Positions 39,037 through 48,447 of a stretch of DNA of 64,000 nucleotides are shown piece by piece; position 1 is the first letter of the stretch, and each line of letters opens with the position of its first letter. Made by a program: the position numbers and the translations under genes. Under the pieces are notes generated by a model. The model did not search any database, was not told where the DNA came from, and saw only the letters and a list, made by a program, of their open reading frames with translations. This stretch comes from Chloroflexota bacterium (GTDB lineage Bacteria > Chloroflexota > Dormibacteria > Dormibacterales > Dormibacteraceae), in the NCBI GenBank assembly GCA_005880695.1, contig VBGR01000034.1:1-64000 (forward strand), read 5' to 3'.

Positions 39037-41217
39037 TCAGCCCAAGCCTCCCTCGTGCGCGCGCTCCATCTCTTCGAGCGAGACCTTGAACTGGCCTTCG
39101 AACTCGAGCTGGTCGCCGCCGGTCATGCCCAGCATCTGGATCTCGATCCGGTGCTTGCGGGCCAGGTTCTGGATCTCGGGCATCGAGCGAGAAGGCAGGC
39201 TCACCAGGAAGCGACCCTGTGTCTCGCCGAAAAGCAGGGCGTCGAAGCGGAGGTCGCCGCCCGCGCTCAGGGGTGGGCCGCGCATCCCTTTCTTGCTCAT
39301 CAGGCAGCACTCGGCCAGGGCGACCAGCATCCCGCCTTCGGCAACGTCGTGGGCACTGCGGAGCAGCCCGGCCGCGGCAGCCGCCAGGATGAACTCCAGG
39401 ACGGCCCGCTCCTGGAGCAGGTCGACCTCCGGCGGCCGCCCGGCGAAAACCCCGTGCTCGACCTCCAGGTAGTGACTGCCTCCCAGGTCGTTGGCCGTCA
39501 CGCCGACCAGCAGGACGAAGTCACCGTCCTCCTTGAACCCGGCCTCGAGCCGTTTCGAATAGTCGTCGATGACGCCCACCATGCCGATCACCGGCGTCGG
39601 GTAGATCGACCTGCCGTCGGTGTCGTTGTAGAGGCTGACGTTGCCGCTCACGATGGGCAGGTCGAGCGCCCGGCAGGCGTTGGCCATACCGGAGATGGTC
39701 TCCTCCAGCTGCCAGTAAACATCGGGCTTGTCGGGGTTGCCGAAGTTGAGGCAATCGGTGATCGCCACCGGCCGGGCTCCGGTCGCGACGATGTTGCGCG
39801 CGGCCTCGGCGATGGCGATCTGGGCACCAAGGTAGGGGTCCAGCTCGCAGTAACGGCCGCTGCCGTCGGTCGTCATCGCGATCCCGATCTGGGTGCCGTT
39901 GATGCGGATCATGGCGGCGTCGCCGCCGGGTCGCACGACCGTCGCGTTGCCCACCATGTGGTCGTACTGGCGCACGACAGGACGCCGGCTGCAGAGGTTG
40001 GGGTGCGCCAGCAGACGCAGCAGCGTCGCCGTCGGATCGGCGGGCTCTTCGCGGATTTCCGTCAGATCCAGCCGGTAGCGCGAGTGGTCCGGCGGCTTCG
40101 CCTCCAGCGTGCGCGTCGGGCAGAGCGAGGTCAGGACGTCGACCGGCACCCGGGCGACCTGCTCACGGCCCTCGACCACGTCCAGGTGACCGTCGCCGGT
40201 CACCATCCCGATCACGGCCGAGTGGAGGTCCCAGCGCTCGAGGACCTTCTGGACCTCTGCCTGCCGGCCGCGCTTGACGATCAGGAGCATCCGCTCCTGC
40301 GACTCGGAGAGCATCACCTCGTAAGGCGACATGCCCTGCTCGCGGCGCGGGACCTCGGCCACGTCGATGAGCGCCCCCGAGCCCGCCTTCGACGCGGCCT
40401 CGGCAACGGCGGAGGTGAGGCCGGCGGCGCCCAGGTCCTGGATGCCGATCACCGCCGTGCTCTCGGCCAGCTCCTGGAGCGCCTCGATCAGGCACTTCTC
40501 GAGGAAAGGGTTGCCGACCTGCACCGCGGGGCGCCGCTCTTCGCTGGAGTCGTCGAGCTCGAGCGAGGCAAAGGAAGCGCCGTGGATCCCGTCGCGGCCG
40601 GTGTCGGCGCCGGCCAGGAGGAGGAGGTTGCCGACGCCCTCGGCGCGCGCCTTTCGCAAACGCTCTGTGGGAACCAGGCCCAGGCACATCGCGTTGACTA
40701 CGGGGTTGCCCGCGTAGGCCGGCTCGAAGTAGACCTCGCCGCCGACGGTCGGCACGCCCACGCAGTTGCCGTAGCCGCCGATGCCGCTCACCACGCCGTC
40801 GAAAAGGCGCCGGCTTTCGGGCAGCGGTCCGAACCGAAGCGAGTCGAGGAGGGCGACCGGCCGGGCGCCCATGGCGGCAACGTCGCGGAGGATCCCGCCC
40901 ACACCCGTGGCCGCGCCCTGGTAGGGCTCGATCGCGGATGGGTGGTTGTGCGACTCGATCTTGAAGACAGCGGCCCAGCCCTCGCCGACGTCGATCGCAC
41001 CGGCGTTCTCGCCGGGGCCCTGGAGCACCCGGGAGCCGCTGCTCGGCAGCCGCCGCAGCAACGGTCGCGAGGTCTTGTAGGAGCAGTGCTCGGACCAGAG
41101 GACGCCGATCATCCCCAGCTCGACGTCATTCGGCTGGCGGTCCAGCAGCTCGACGACGCGCTTGTACTCCTGCTCGCTGAGCGCGACCTCGCGGAGCTTT
41201 TTCTTGGTTACGGGCAC
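39037..41217 (-). CDS. purL: Phosphoribosylformylglycinamidine synthase subunit II
   Basis: A 726-residue small-type PurL that works with PurQ and PurS. Markers: GVLWSEHCSYKTSRPLLRRL, IESHNHPSAIEPYQGAATGVG, FGNPDKPDVYWQ, VSGNVSLYNDT and GGMLVALAECC. GTG-type start at 41217. It is separated from purQ by a 235-bp hairpin-rich gap, in contrast with the tight spacing elsewhere in the operon. Confidence 0.97.
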   Translation of the reverse strand: MPVTKKKLREVALSEQEYKRVVELLDRQPNDVELGMIGVLWSEHCSYKTSRPLLRRLPSSGSRVLQGPGENAGAIDVGEGWAAVFKIESHNHPSAIEPYQGAATGVGGILRDVAAMGARPVALLDSLRFGPLPESRRLFDGVVSGIGGYGNCVGVPTVGGEVYFEPAYAGNPVVNAMCLGLVPTERLRKARAEGVGNLLLLAGADTGRDGIHGASFASLELDDSSEERRPAVQVGNPFLEKCLIEALQELAESTAVIGIQDLGAAGLTSAVAEAASKAGSGALIDVAEVPRREQGMSPYEVMLSESQERMLLIVKRGRQAEVQKVLERWDLHSAVIGMVTGDGHLDVVEGREQVARVPVDVLTSLCPTRTLEAKPPDHSRYRLDLTEIREEPADPTATLLRLLAHPNLCSRRPVVRQYDHMVGNATVVRPGGDAAMIRINGTQIGIAMTTDGSGRYCELDPYLGAQIAIAEAARNIVATGARPVAITDCLNFGNPDKPDVYWQLEETISGMANACRALDLPIVSGNVSLYNDTDGRSIYPTPVIGMVGVIDDYSKRLEAGFKEDGDFVLLVGVTANDLGGSHYLEVEHGVFAGRPPEVDLLQERAVLEFILAAAAAGLLRSAHDVAEGGMLVALAECCLMSKKGMRGPPLSAGGDLRFDALLFGETQGRFLVSLPSRSMPEIQNLARKHRIEIQMLGMTGGDQLEFEGQFKVSLEEMERAHEGGLG

Positions 41218-41452
41218 AGCAGTTGCCTCGCGGCGCAGTCGGAGGCTGGATCGGGGCCGCAGCCAAGGGCCAGGGGCGGCGCCGAGTGGCGCCGTAGGGG
41301 GGCAGGGCTGTGCGGCGCACAGCCCGTCGCCGGTGTCAAGACCGCCGTAGGCTGGCGAGCGCAGGCGAGCCGGCGTCTTGACGCCGGCGTTGGCGGGGGG
41401 GCGGAGCCCCCCAGTAAGAGCGCCGCCGTGATCGGCCCAGGGCGAGGAGGAG
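41218..41452. repeat. Hairpin cluster between purQ and purL
   Basis: No gene was seen in these 235 bases. Four perfect inverted repeats are present: GGCGCC/GGCGCC (41278-41293), a 9-bp stem GGGCTGTGC-GGC-GCACAGCCC (41305-41325), TCAAGAC/GTCTTGA (41336-41381) and GGGGGG/CCCCCC (41395-41412). They could be REP/MITE-like insertions, processing sites or attenuating structures that lower purL expression. Confidence 0.7.
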
Positions 41453-42160
41453 TCAGGAGGCCACCAGGATGTCGTTCATGGCGTCGACCACCGAGTTGAA
41501 GAGCTTGAGGCCGTCCTCGCCCCCCAGCTCAACTTCGGCGCGGCGTTCCGGGTGCGGCATCATGCCGAGCACGTTGCCAGCCTCGTTGACAATGCCGGCG
41601 ATGTTGTGCAAGGAGCCGTTCGGGTTGGCCGCCGGAACCACGAGCCCGTCCGGCTGGCAGTAGCGAAACACGACCTGCCCGTTCTGCTCGATTTGGGAGA
41701 GCGTGGCCGGGTCGGCGAAGTAGTTGCCTTCACCGTGCGAGATCGGGATCTCGAGCACAGCGCCGCGGTCGAGGTTCGCCGTGTAGATGAGGTCCGCGCG
41801 CTCGACGAAAAGGTGCGCCGGCTCGCAGCGGAACTGGCAGGCCTCGTTGCGGATCAGCGCTCCCGGCAGGAGGCCGGTCTCGCAGAGTACCTGGAAGCCG
41901 TTGCAGATCCCCCAGACGAGCCCGCCGTGCTCGGCGAACGTGACCACCGATTCCATCACCGGCGAGAAGCGCGCGATCGCGCCGCAGCGAAGGTAGTCGC
42001 CATAGCTGAACCCGCCCGGCAGGATGACGCAATCGCAGCCCTGGAGGTCGCGGTCCTTGTGCCAGAGATAGCGCACCTCGGCACCGAGCACCTGCTCGAT
42101 CACCTGGCCGCAGTCTCGGTCCGACCAGGTCCCGGGGAAGACGACGACCCCGAATTTCAC
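41453..42160 (-). CDS. purQ: Phosphoribosylformylglycinamidine synthase subunit I (glutaminase)
   Basis: A 235-residue class I amidotransferase. Seen: [35 protein letters not shown], the nucleophile in [11 protein letters not shown], and the His/Glu in [10 protein letters not shown]. The start is the GTG at 42160-42158 with GTGA overlap of purS; the frame upstream is a shadow of purS. Confidence 0.96.
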   Translation of the reverse strand: MKFGVVVFPGTWSDRDCGQVIEQVLGAEVRYLWHKDRDLQGCDCVILPGGFSYGDYLRCGAIARFSPVMESVVTFAEHGGLVWGICNGFQVLCETGLLPGALIRNEACQFRCEPAHLFVERADLIYTANLDRGAVLEIPISHGEGNYFADPATLSQIEQNGQVVFRYCQPDGLVVPAANPNGSLHNIAGIVNEAGNVLGMMPHPERRAEVELGGEDGLKLFNSVVDAMNDILVAS

Positions 42161-42435
42161 CTGCTCGCGCCCACCTGCGCGTCCTGCTCCTCGACCTGAA
42201 AGCGCACATCTTCGATCACGTGGTTCGCGAGCAACCTTCGACACATCTCGGAAACGCGGGTCCGGGCCGCCTTCTCGTCTTCGGCCGTTAGCCTGACCTC
42301 GATGTGCTTGCCGACGCGGACGCCCTCAACCTCGTCGAACCCGAGCTGGCGCAGACCGCTCTTCACGGTCAACCCCTGTGGGTCGTTGACGACCTGCTTC
42401 AGGGTCACCACTACAGTGGCCAGGTAGTTAACCAA
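42157..42435 (-). CDS. purS: Phosphoribosylformylglycinamidine synthase subunit PurS
   Basis: A 92-residue bridging subunit of the PurLQS complex: [20 protein letters not shown] and [19 protein letters not shown] are typical. The start is TTG, supported by a strong AAGGAG 8 nt upstream inside the end of purC (25-nt overlap). Confidence 0.93.
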   Translation of the reverse strand: MVNYLATVVVTLKQVVNDPQGLTVKSGLRQLGFDEVEGVRVGKHIEVRLTAEDEKAARTRVSEMCRRLLANHVIEDVRFQVEEQDAQVGASR

Positions 42436-43346
42436 CTGTCCTTCTCCTTGTAGAAAAGATCCCGCCCGGAGATCTGTTTGTAAGCGCTCAGATAGAGGTC
42501 GCGCGTGCGCTTGACCACATCCTCTGGCAGCTCCGGCCCGGGCGGTTTGTGGTCCCAGCCGGACCGATTCAGCCAGTCGCGCACGAACTGCTTGTCAAAG
42601 GAGGGCGGGGCAGTGCCCGGCCGCCAGGCGGCGCGGTCCCAGTAGCGCGAGCTGTCAGGAGTGAGCGCTTCGTCGATCAGGATCAGGCGGTCGTTCAGAA
42701 GCCCGAACTCGAACTTCGTATCGGCCAGGATCAACCCTCGCTTCTCGGCCGCGTCAGCCGCGAACTTGTAGAGGCCCAGGCTGGCCTCCTTGACCTGATC
42801 GGCGATCTTGGCGCCCACAGCCTTCCGCATCTTGCTGAAGGTGACGTTCTCGTCGTGGCCGGCGTCGGCCTTGGTGGCGGGAGTGAAGATCGGCTCGGGC
42901 AGGCGGTCGGACTCCTGGAGGCCTTTCGGGAGCGGCTCCCCGGCCATCGTTCCCGCCTCCTTGTACTCCGCCCAGGCGCTGCCGGCCAGGTAGCCGCGGA
43001 CGACGCACTCGAAGTCGATCCGCTCGGCCTTGCGCACGATCATGAACCGTCCCACCAGCTCGTCCCGCCGATCCTTCAAGGCGGTCGGCAGATCGGGGAC
43101 CATGCCGGAGACGAGGTGGTTCTCCTGGAAGGAGTGCGTCTGGGAGAACCACCAAATCGAGAGCTGGGTCAGCACCTTGCCTTTGTCCGGGATGCCGTTG
43201 GGGAGCACGACGTCGAAGGCGGAGATGCGGTCGGTGGCGACCATCAGGAGCCGGCCGTCGGCGAGTTCATAGGTGTCGCGAACCTTCCCGCGCGCGAACA
43301 CGGGCAGGTCGAGGGCGGTGGTGAGCACCGCGGGTCCGGGATTCAC
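42411..43346 (-). CDS. purC: SAICAR synthetase
   Basis: A 311-residue ATP-dependent ligase adding aspartate to CAIR. Seen: FARGKVRDTYELADGRLLMV (nucleotide loop), TDRISAFDVVLPNGIPDKG, ECVVRGYLAGSAW and LADTKFEFGL. This longer form resembles the eukaryote/actinobacterial type. It overlaps the purB stop as GTGA. Confidence 0.96.
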   Translation of the reverse strand: MNPGPAVLTTALDLPVFARGKVRDTYELADGRLLMVATDRISAFDVVLPNGIPDKGKVLTQLSIWWFSQTHSFQENHLVSGMVPDLPTALKDRRDELVGRFMIVRKAERIDFECVVRGYLAGSAWAEYKEAGTMAGEPLPKGLQESDRLPEPIFTPATKADAGHDENVTFSKMRKAVGAKIADQVKEASLGLYKFAADAAEKRGLILADTKFEFGLLNDRLILIDEALTPDSSRYWDRAAWRPGTAPPSFDKQFVRDWLNRSGWDHKPPGPELPEDVVKRTRDLYLSAYKQISGRDLFYKEKDSWLTTWPL

Positions 43347-44644
43347 CGGCCCGCGCGTGATCCCAGCTGCAAGCGGTCGAAGGCCACGTCGATGTGCTTC
43401 AGGAAGTGCTCCGGGTCGAATAGGCTACCGAGCTGCTCCAACCTTTCGGCGACGATCGGGTTAGCCTCGAGGTTCTGGCGAAAGCCGCCGTCGCCGTTCA
43501 GCGCCCGCATGGCCGCCGACTGCACTATCGCGTAGGCCTCGTCGCGAGCGAGGCCGCTCTCCACCAGCGCCAGAAGGACTCGCTGCGAGTAGACAACGCC
43601 GCCCCCCATCTCGAGGTTGGCCAGCATCCGCTCCGGGCGCACCTCCAGGCCGGCGACCACCCGCCGCATCTCGCGCGCCATATAGTCGACAAGCGCGCAG
43701 GCGTCGGGAAAGATGACCCGTTCGGCCGAGGAGTGGCTGATGTCGCGCTCATGCCAGAGCGCCAGGTTCTCGAGGCCGCTGGCGGCGTACCCGCGCACCA
43801 CACGAGCGAGCCCACAGATGCGCTCGCAGAGCACCGGGTTGCGCTTGTGCGGCATCGCCGAGGAGCCCTTCTGCTGGCGGCCGAAGGGCTCATAAGCCTC
43901 GCCCACCTCGGTGCGCTGCAGGTGCCGGATCTCGAGCGCGATCCGCTCGAGCGTGCCGCCCACCAGGGCAAGCACGTTCAAGAAGTTGGAGTGGCGATCA
44001 CGGCTCACGACCTGGGAGCTCACGGGATCGACTTCGAGGCCGAGACCGCGCATCACGATCTCCTCGATCTCCGGGGGGATGGTGGCGTGAGTCCCGACGA
44101 CCCCGCTCAGCTTGCCCACCGAGGCGTCCCGCCGCGCCGCCTCCAAGCGGCCGATCTCACGATCCAGCTCGGCGACCCAGCCTGCCACCTTGAAGCCGAA
44201 CGTGATGGGCTCGGCGTGGATGCCATGCGTGCGGCCCGCCATCAGGGTCCGCCGGTGCTTGATCGCCAGCTCCAAGCAGGCTTCCCGCAGCTTGCCCAGG
44301 TCGGCCAGGATCAAGTCGGCGGCGCCCCGCATCTGGAGCGCCAGCGCGGTGTCCAAAAGGTCGGAGCTGGTCAGTCCGATGTGGACGTACCTGGCCTCCG
44401 GCCCGATCGACTCGCCGACGACCGTCAGGAATGCGATCACGTCGTGGCCGACGCGGTCCTCGACCTCCATGATCCGATCCACGTCAAAGCTCGCGGCGCG
44501 GATCTTCGGAAGGGCCGCGGGCGGGACTTTGCCGAGCTCGGACCAGGCCTCGGAGACGAGGATCTCGATGTCGAGCCAGTGCCGAAACCGCCTGCTGTCC
44601 GACCAGATCTCCCGCATCTCGACAGGGGAGTAGCGCTCGATCAT
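43343..44644 (-). CDS. purB: Adenylosuccinate lyase
   Basis: A 433-residue fumarase-superfamily enzyme acting on SAICAR and adenylosuccinate. Seen: MIERYSPVEMREIWSD, MAGRTHGIHAEPITFG and the flexible signature GSSAMPHKRNPV with the catalytic Ser. The start is the ATG at 44644; the frame extends upstream through the leader without homology. First gene of the nine-gene purine run. Confidence 0.96.
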   Translation of the reverse strand: MIERYSPVEMREIWSDSRRFRHWLDIEILVSEAWSELGKVPPAALPKIRAASFDVDRIMEVEDRVGHDVIAFLTVVGESIGPEARYVHIGLTSSDLLDTALALQMRGAADLILADLGKLREACLELAIKHRRTLMAGRTHGIHAEPITFGFKVAGWVAELDREIGRLEAARRDASVGKLSGVVGTHATIPPEIEEIVMRGLGLEVDPVSSQVVSRDRHSNFLNVLALVGGTLERIALEIRHLQRTEVGEAYEPFGRQQKGSSAMPHKRNPVLCERICGLARVVRGYAASGLENLALWHERDISHSSAERVIFPDACALVDYMAREMRRVVAGLEVRPERMLANLEMGGGVVYSQRVLLALVESGLARDEAYAIVQSAAMRALNGDGGFRQNLEANPIVAERLEQLGSLFDPEHFLKHIDVAFDRLQLGSRAGR

Positions 44645-44692
44645 CGGGGGGACGGATACCTCACGCGCGATGGACCTGGCAGGCGACTCCGG

Positions 44693-44698
44693 ATTATA
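44693..44698 (-). promoter_or_regulatory. -10 element of the purine operon
   Basis: A perfect TATAAT on the minus strand, 48 bp before the purB ATG. A weak -35 (TTTGGA) lies 17 bp upstream. This predicts a leader of roughly 40 nt. No PurR box or riboswitch is recognisable in it. Confidence 0.55.
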
Positions 44699-44833
44699 GC
44701 CGACCAAGTCTGGGATCCAAATCTTGCGGTCAGCACTTGCTGGACCCACAAGATGTGGCCTTGAAAGTGGCCGCGAGCGCCTGAGGATAATTGCCGGGTG
44801 CCCGCCCCCGTAACCGGTCTAGCGCCCCTCGCG

Positions 44834-44862
44834 TTGAACCGGCGATATCGATCAACTAGCGA
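44834..44862 (+). promoter_or_regulatory. Candidate promoter motif ahead of the ECF sigma gene
   Basis: TTGAAC (44834-44839) and TAGCGA (44857-44862) are 17 bp apart, but the -10-like box ends 3 bp before the ATG, too close for this start. TGAACC could be an ECF-type -35 used in autoregulation. Weak. Confidence 0.25.
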
Positions 44863-44865
44863 CGC

Positions 44866-45420
44866 ATGAGTTCGCGCGCCTTGCCCGACGAGCGGTCGCT
44901 CGTCGAGCGGGCCAAAACGGACCCCGGCGCCTTTGGAGAGCTTTACGACCGCTATTTCCACCAGATGTACAGGTTCGTGTTTTCGAGGATGAGAGACCAG
45001 ACCGCGGCTGAAGACGTCACCTCCGAGGTCTTCATCAAGGCCTTGAAGGGCATCCCGCGTTACCAGGACACGGGACGTCCCTTCGTAGCCTGGCTTTACC
45101 AGATCGCGGTGAACACCGTCGCCGATCGCTACCGGTCCAGCCGGCCGACCGTGGACATCGACGAGGTGCACGACATCGGCACCGCCGGGCCGAGCCTGGA
45201 GGACCTGGCCGTCCGCCGGGACGAGGTGCGGCAGGTCTGGGCCATCGTCGAGAAGCTGCCGGCGCCCCAGCGCACCGCGATCGTCTTGAAGTTCCAAGAG
45301 GACATGAAGATCACCGACATCGCCGCCGTGATGGGCAAGACGGAAGGTGCCGTCAAGCTGCTCATCCATCGCGGCATGACGCGCATCAGGGGGACTCTCG
45401 TCCCGGGAGCGGCGCGATGA
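44866..45420 (+). CDS. ECF RNA polymerase sigma factor
   Basis: A 184-residue sigma-70 family ECF factor: FGELYDRYFHQMYRFVFSRM and EDVTSEVFIKALKGIPRY (region 2), LPAPQRTAIVLKFQEDMKI and the HTH IAAVMGKTEGAVKLLIHRGM (region 4). It overlaps the next gene as ATGA; that gene has the position and topology of its anti-sigma factor. It is divergent from purB with 221 bp between. Confidence 0.92.
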   Translation: MSSRALPDERSLVERAKTDPGAFGELYDRYFHQMYRFVFSRMRDQTAAEDVTSEVFIKALKGIPRYQDTGRPFVAWLYQIAVNTVADRYRSSRPTVDIDEVHDIGTAGPSLEDLAVRRDEVRQVWAIVEKLPAPQRTAIVLKFQEDMKITDIAAVMGKTEGAVKLLIHRGMTRIRGTLVPGAAR

Positions 45421-47507
45421 GCCGGCGGCTCCCACCCGATCCCGACCTTGACGAGATCTTCGACGACGATCCTCAGCTGGAGCGATTCGCGGCCATCCTG
45501 CGCTCGACCCAGCTGCGCGAGCCGCCGCTGGACCCGGCATTTCGTTCGGGCCTTCGGCGCCGCCTCCTGACGCAGGCGTTCGAGCGTTCCAACCGCCCAC
45601 AACGGGGCAGCTGGTTGAGCGGCCTCTTCCGGCCCCCGGCGTTCGCGCTCGCCGCGGCTGCCGTGGGTGCGGTCCTGCTCGGCGTGTTCTTCGTACAGCT
45701 CTTGAACCCCGCCTACCCCTCGACGGTGGTGGTCACGACGGATGCCCGGCCCACAGCCGCGATCGACCCGTCCCGGCCGATCACGTTGAGCTTCAACCAG
45801 CCCATGGACCACCGGTCCGTCGAAAGCTCGATCAGCATCCAGCCCGCCACGCAGGTGTCGTACACCTGGCAGGGCAACAACCTGCTGATCCAGCCGGTCG
45901 GCAACCAGCTGGCGCCAAACACCCAGTACCACGTCACCATCGCGGCGGCCGCCGCCACCCCCAAGGGCCAGACCCTTGGCGAGGCGAAGACGATCCTGGT
46001 GCTCACCGCTCCCGCGCCTTCCCCGCAGCCCCAACCCAGCCCGAGCCCCTCTCCCCAGGCGCCGGCCATCACGGGCGAAAAGCAGCTGGCCAGCCCGGCG
46101 GCCAGGGTCGTGGGCTGGTCGCCTGACGCAAAGACGCTCTATTACCTGGCGCCCAACGGCGACCTCGACGCGATCGGCGCGGACGGAAGCGGTTCCCGAA
46201 CCCTGCATCAGCAGGTCAGCCTGGCCGCCGTCTCGCCGGCCGGTGGCGTCGTCTTCGGGAGCGCCGGCAAGGTGCAGGCGATCACCCCTGACGGATCCTT
46301 GAGCTTGCTCGACAACGCCCCCGCCGACGCGATCTTCTTCCAGGGGTCCAAGACCCTCGAGCTGCGCGGCGCGAACATCTACCAGGCCGGCGGGCAAGCG
46401 CCCGTCGCCACCATCACCGAGCCCTTCAAGGCGGCCTTCCCGGCGCCGGACGGTAACCATCTGATCTACCGGAACGCGGCCGGCCGCACGGTTCTCCTGA
46501 ACCTCAATTCGCCCCAGGTCACGGCCTGGAACCAGAGCACCTCCGGCACGATCACCTGGGCGCCGGATTCGAACCACGTGGCGTACGTGGCAGGCGGCGG
46601 CCTCCAGGTGACGACGCCCGATGGCTCATCCGCGACGCAGGTGGCGAGCCCCGTTCGCGACGGTGCCGAGGTCGCCTGGTCGGCCCAGGATCTGCTGCTC
46701 GTGACCATGGAGCCGGGCCTGGCGGCGGTCCACTCGGACGGGTCCGGTTTCACGCAGCTCTCGCAGGAGGAGTACGGCGGCCCGGTCTGGGCCGGCAGCG
46801 CGACGTCCTTCGCGTTCCTTCGCCAGGGCGCGCTCTCGAGCGCGACGGTCAGCTCGGCGGGCGGCAGCGGGCTGGCGCTCAACGCCGGCGCCAAGTTGGT
46901 GTCAGATTTCATGGCGGCTCGGGTCAAAGGGGATTCGACAGCCGCGCTGGCTTTCCTCAACGACAGCGGCAAGCAGGCCTTCAGCGGCGGGTCCCGGCTG
47001 CTGGTGACGGGGGATCCGCGGCTGGCGCGCTTCTACTTCGTTTCCAGCCAGGTCGGTCCTGAAGGCACGCCGACGCTGCATTACGTGGTCCGCCTCGTCC
47101 TCGCCAAGCACAGCTCCGAGGTCGCTTACCTGGATGAGACGATTACGGTGCTGAGAGATCCTGCGCGAGGTCTGCTGCTGATCGACTCGGATAGTGCGGG
47201 CCCGCAGCGCGACCTCGGCAAGGGGCCCACGGTCCTCTCGGTCGACGTCACCAAGCCGGGCCACGTGACGGTCTTCCTGGACAGCGACCTCAACTCGGCG
47301 ACGGTGGCCGGCAATGTCACGCTGACCGGGGCCGACGGAAAGCCGGTCTCGGTCCAGATGGTGTACGCCAACCGTGCGATCACGGTCACCGCATCAGGCC
47401 TCCAGGCGGGTGAGCACTACAAGCTGGCGGTCACTAGCGGCCTGGCAGATATCAACGGCCAGCCGCTCAGCGCCGAGTACGACCTCGACTTCGTCGCCGT
47501 GGGGTAG
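45417..47507 (+). CDS. Large membrane-anchored multidomain protein, putative anti-sigma sensor
   Basis: 696 residues. A cytoplasmic N-terminal domain of about 70 residues (LERFAAILRSTQLREPPLDP, RRRLLTQAFE) resembles the DUF5667-type region of ECF partner proteins. One transmembrane helix follows (FALAAAAVGAVLLGVFFVQL). Outside are an SbsA-type Ig-like domain (PITLSFNQPMDHRSVESSIS), a Pro/Ser linker, a six-or-so-bladed propeller-like region (about 220-480), an NTF2-like region (DFMAARVKGDSTAALAFLND) and a final Ig-like domain (HVTVFLDSDLNSATVAGNVT). ATGA overlap with the sigma gene suggests a cell-surface sensor that controls it. The domain assignments beyond Ig-like are tentative. Confidence 0.8.
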   Translation: MSRRLPPDPDLDEIFDDDPQLERFAAILRSTQLREPPLDPAFRSGLRRRLLTQAFERSNRPQRGSWLSGLFRPPAFALAAAAVGAVLLGVFFVQLLNPAYPSTVVVTTDARPTAAIDPSRPITLSFNQPMDHRSVESSISIQPATQVSYTWQGNNLLIQPVGNQLAPNTQYHVTIAAAAATPKGQTLGEAKTILVLTAPAPSPQPQPSPSPSPQAPAITGEKQLASPAARVVGWSPDAKTLYYLAPNGDLDAIGADGSGSRTLHQQVSLAAVSPAGGVVFGSAGKVQAITPDGSLSLLDNAPADAIFFQGSKTLELRGANIYQAGGQAPVATITEPFKAAFPAPDGNHLIYRNAAGRTVLLNLNSPQVTAWNQSTSGTITWAPDSNHVAYVAGGGLQVTTPDGSSATQVASPVRDGAEVAWSAQDLLLVTMEPGLAAVHSDGSGFTQLSQEEYGGPVWAGSATSFAFLRQGALSSATVSSAGGSGLALNAGAKLVSDFMAARVKGDSTAALAFLNDSGKQAFSGGSRLLVTGDPRLARFYFVSSQVGPEGTPTLHYVVRLVLAKHSSEVAYLDETITVLRDPARGLLLIDSDSAGPQRDLGKGPTVLSVDVTKPGHVTVFLDSDLNSATVAGNVTLTGADGKPVSVQMVYANRAITVTASGLQAGEHYKLAVTSGLADINGQPLSAEYDLDFVAVG

Positions 47508-47514
47508 CTCGGCG

Positions 47515-48447
47515 ATGCTTCGCCTGACCGCGGTCGCGCTCTTGATCGCCGTGGTCATCGGCTGTGGCTCATTCCGGGTCCACAAGCCGGTGTCGCTGCC
47601 GCCCGGATCTCTCGTGCCCTGGATGAACCGGCCTGCGCCGGCTTACGAGGAGCAGCCGCCGCCCTCGCCCTCCCCCTATCCGACGAACGCGGCCGCCTGC
47701 ACCGCGGCGAGCCTCCTGGTCACGGCGGGACGACAAGGAGCGGCCGCTGGAAACGAACTACAGCAATTCATTTTCACCAACTCCGGGTCCTTCCCCTGCC
47801 TACTTGCCGGGAACCCGGTCGTAACCGCGACCGATCCCCAGGGCAAGCGAGTGACCCTAACCTTCGGGTCCGGCACCTTCTTCGGCCCAGTCTGGCCCGC
47901 CAACATTCGCGCCGGCGGCGCCGGTGAGCTGGACTTCGGCACGGCCGGCGGTTGCGGAACCCAGCAAAGCGTGCCGTACAGCTCGCTGTCCTTCCAGATG
48001 CCAGGCGGGGGCCGCATCGATTCCAGCCTCTCTCTGTTCGTTGGAAGCTGCGGCCTTTCCAGCAGCGGCCTCGGCCTGCCGCCACCTCAGATAACGGTGC
48101 CAAGTCCGGCTCCAGGTAGCGTCCAGACGCTCACCGCCGGCCTCGAGCTGCCGCAGAGCGTCGCCCGCGGCCACGAGCTTGCCTATGTGGTCGTGTTGAC
48201 CAACTCCAGTACGGCGGACGTCGAGCTCTCGTCCTGCCCGTCCTACACAGAGAATCTCGGCTCGCTGACTCGTTCTTACTGGCTCAACTGCGACTCGGTC
48301 GGGCGGATCGCCGCCGGCGCGTCCTATCGGTTCGAGATGAAGCTGGCCGTTCCCTTGAGCGCGCCGACCGGAGCCTACAAGTTCTCCTGGCGGATCAACG
48401 ATCCTTCCGGGCCTTTCTGCGGCTCGAGCATCTCGCTCATCACCTAA
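47515..48447 (+). CDS. Lipoprotein with DUF4232-like domain
   Basis: 310 residues starting at the ATG 47515: LRLTAVALLIAVVIGCGSF with lipobox VIGC. After a Pro-rich stretch comes a DUF4232-like beta domain (FIFTNSGSFPCLLAGNPVVT) and a second beta domain (LAYVVVLTNSSTADVELSSC, ending SWRINDPSGPFCGSSI) with several Cys that could form disulphides. It starts 7 bp after the putative anti-sigma gene and is probably cotranscribed. Confidence 0.85.
   Translation: MLRLTAVALLIAVVIGCGSFRVHKPVSLPPGSLVPWMNRPAPAYEEQPPPSPSPYPTNAAACTAASLLVTAGRQGAAAGNELQQFIFTNSGSFPCLLAGNPVVTATDPQGKRVTLTFGSGTFFGPVWPANIRAGGAGELDFGTAGGCGTQQSVPYSSLSFQMPGGGRIDSSLSLFVGSCGLSSSGLGLPPPQITVPSPAPGSVQTLTAGLELPQSVARGHELAYVVVLTNSSTADVELSSCPSYTENLGSLTRSYWLNCDSVGRIAAGASYRFEMKLAVPLSAPTGAYKFSWRINDPSGPFCGSSISLIT

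Noticed and set aside
37009-41499. Plus-strand open frame of about 1,500 codons opposite purL, purF and the repeats
   Set aside because: It is antisense to three certain genes and exists because high-GC codon use leaves few stops in that frame; the translation is Arg/Ala/His-rich and resembles no family.
44645-44749. N-terminal extension of purB
   Set aside because: It would include the TATAAT promoter and has no homology; the ATG at 44644 matches the family start.
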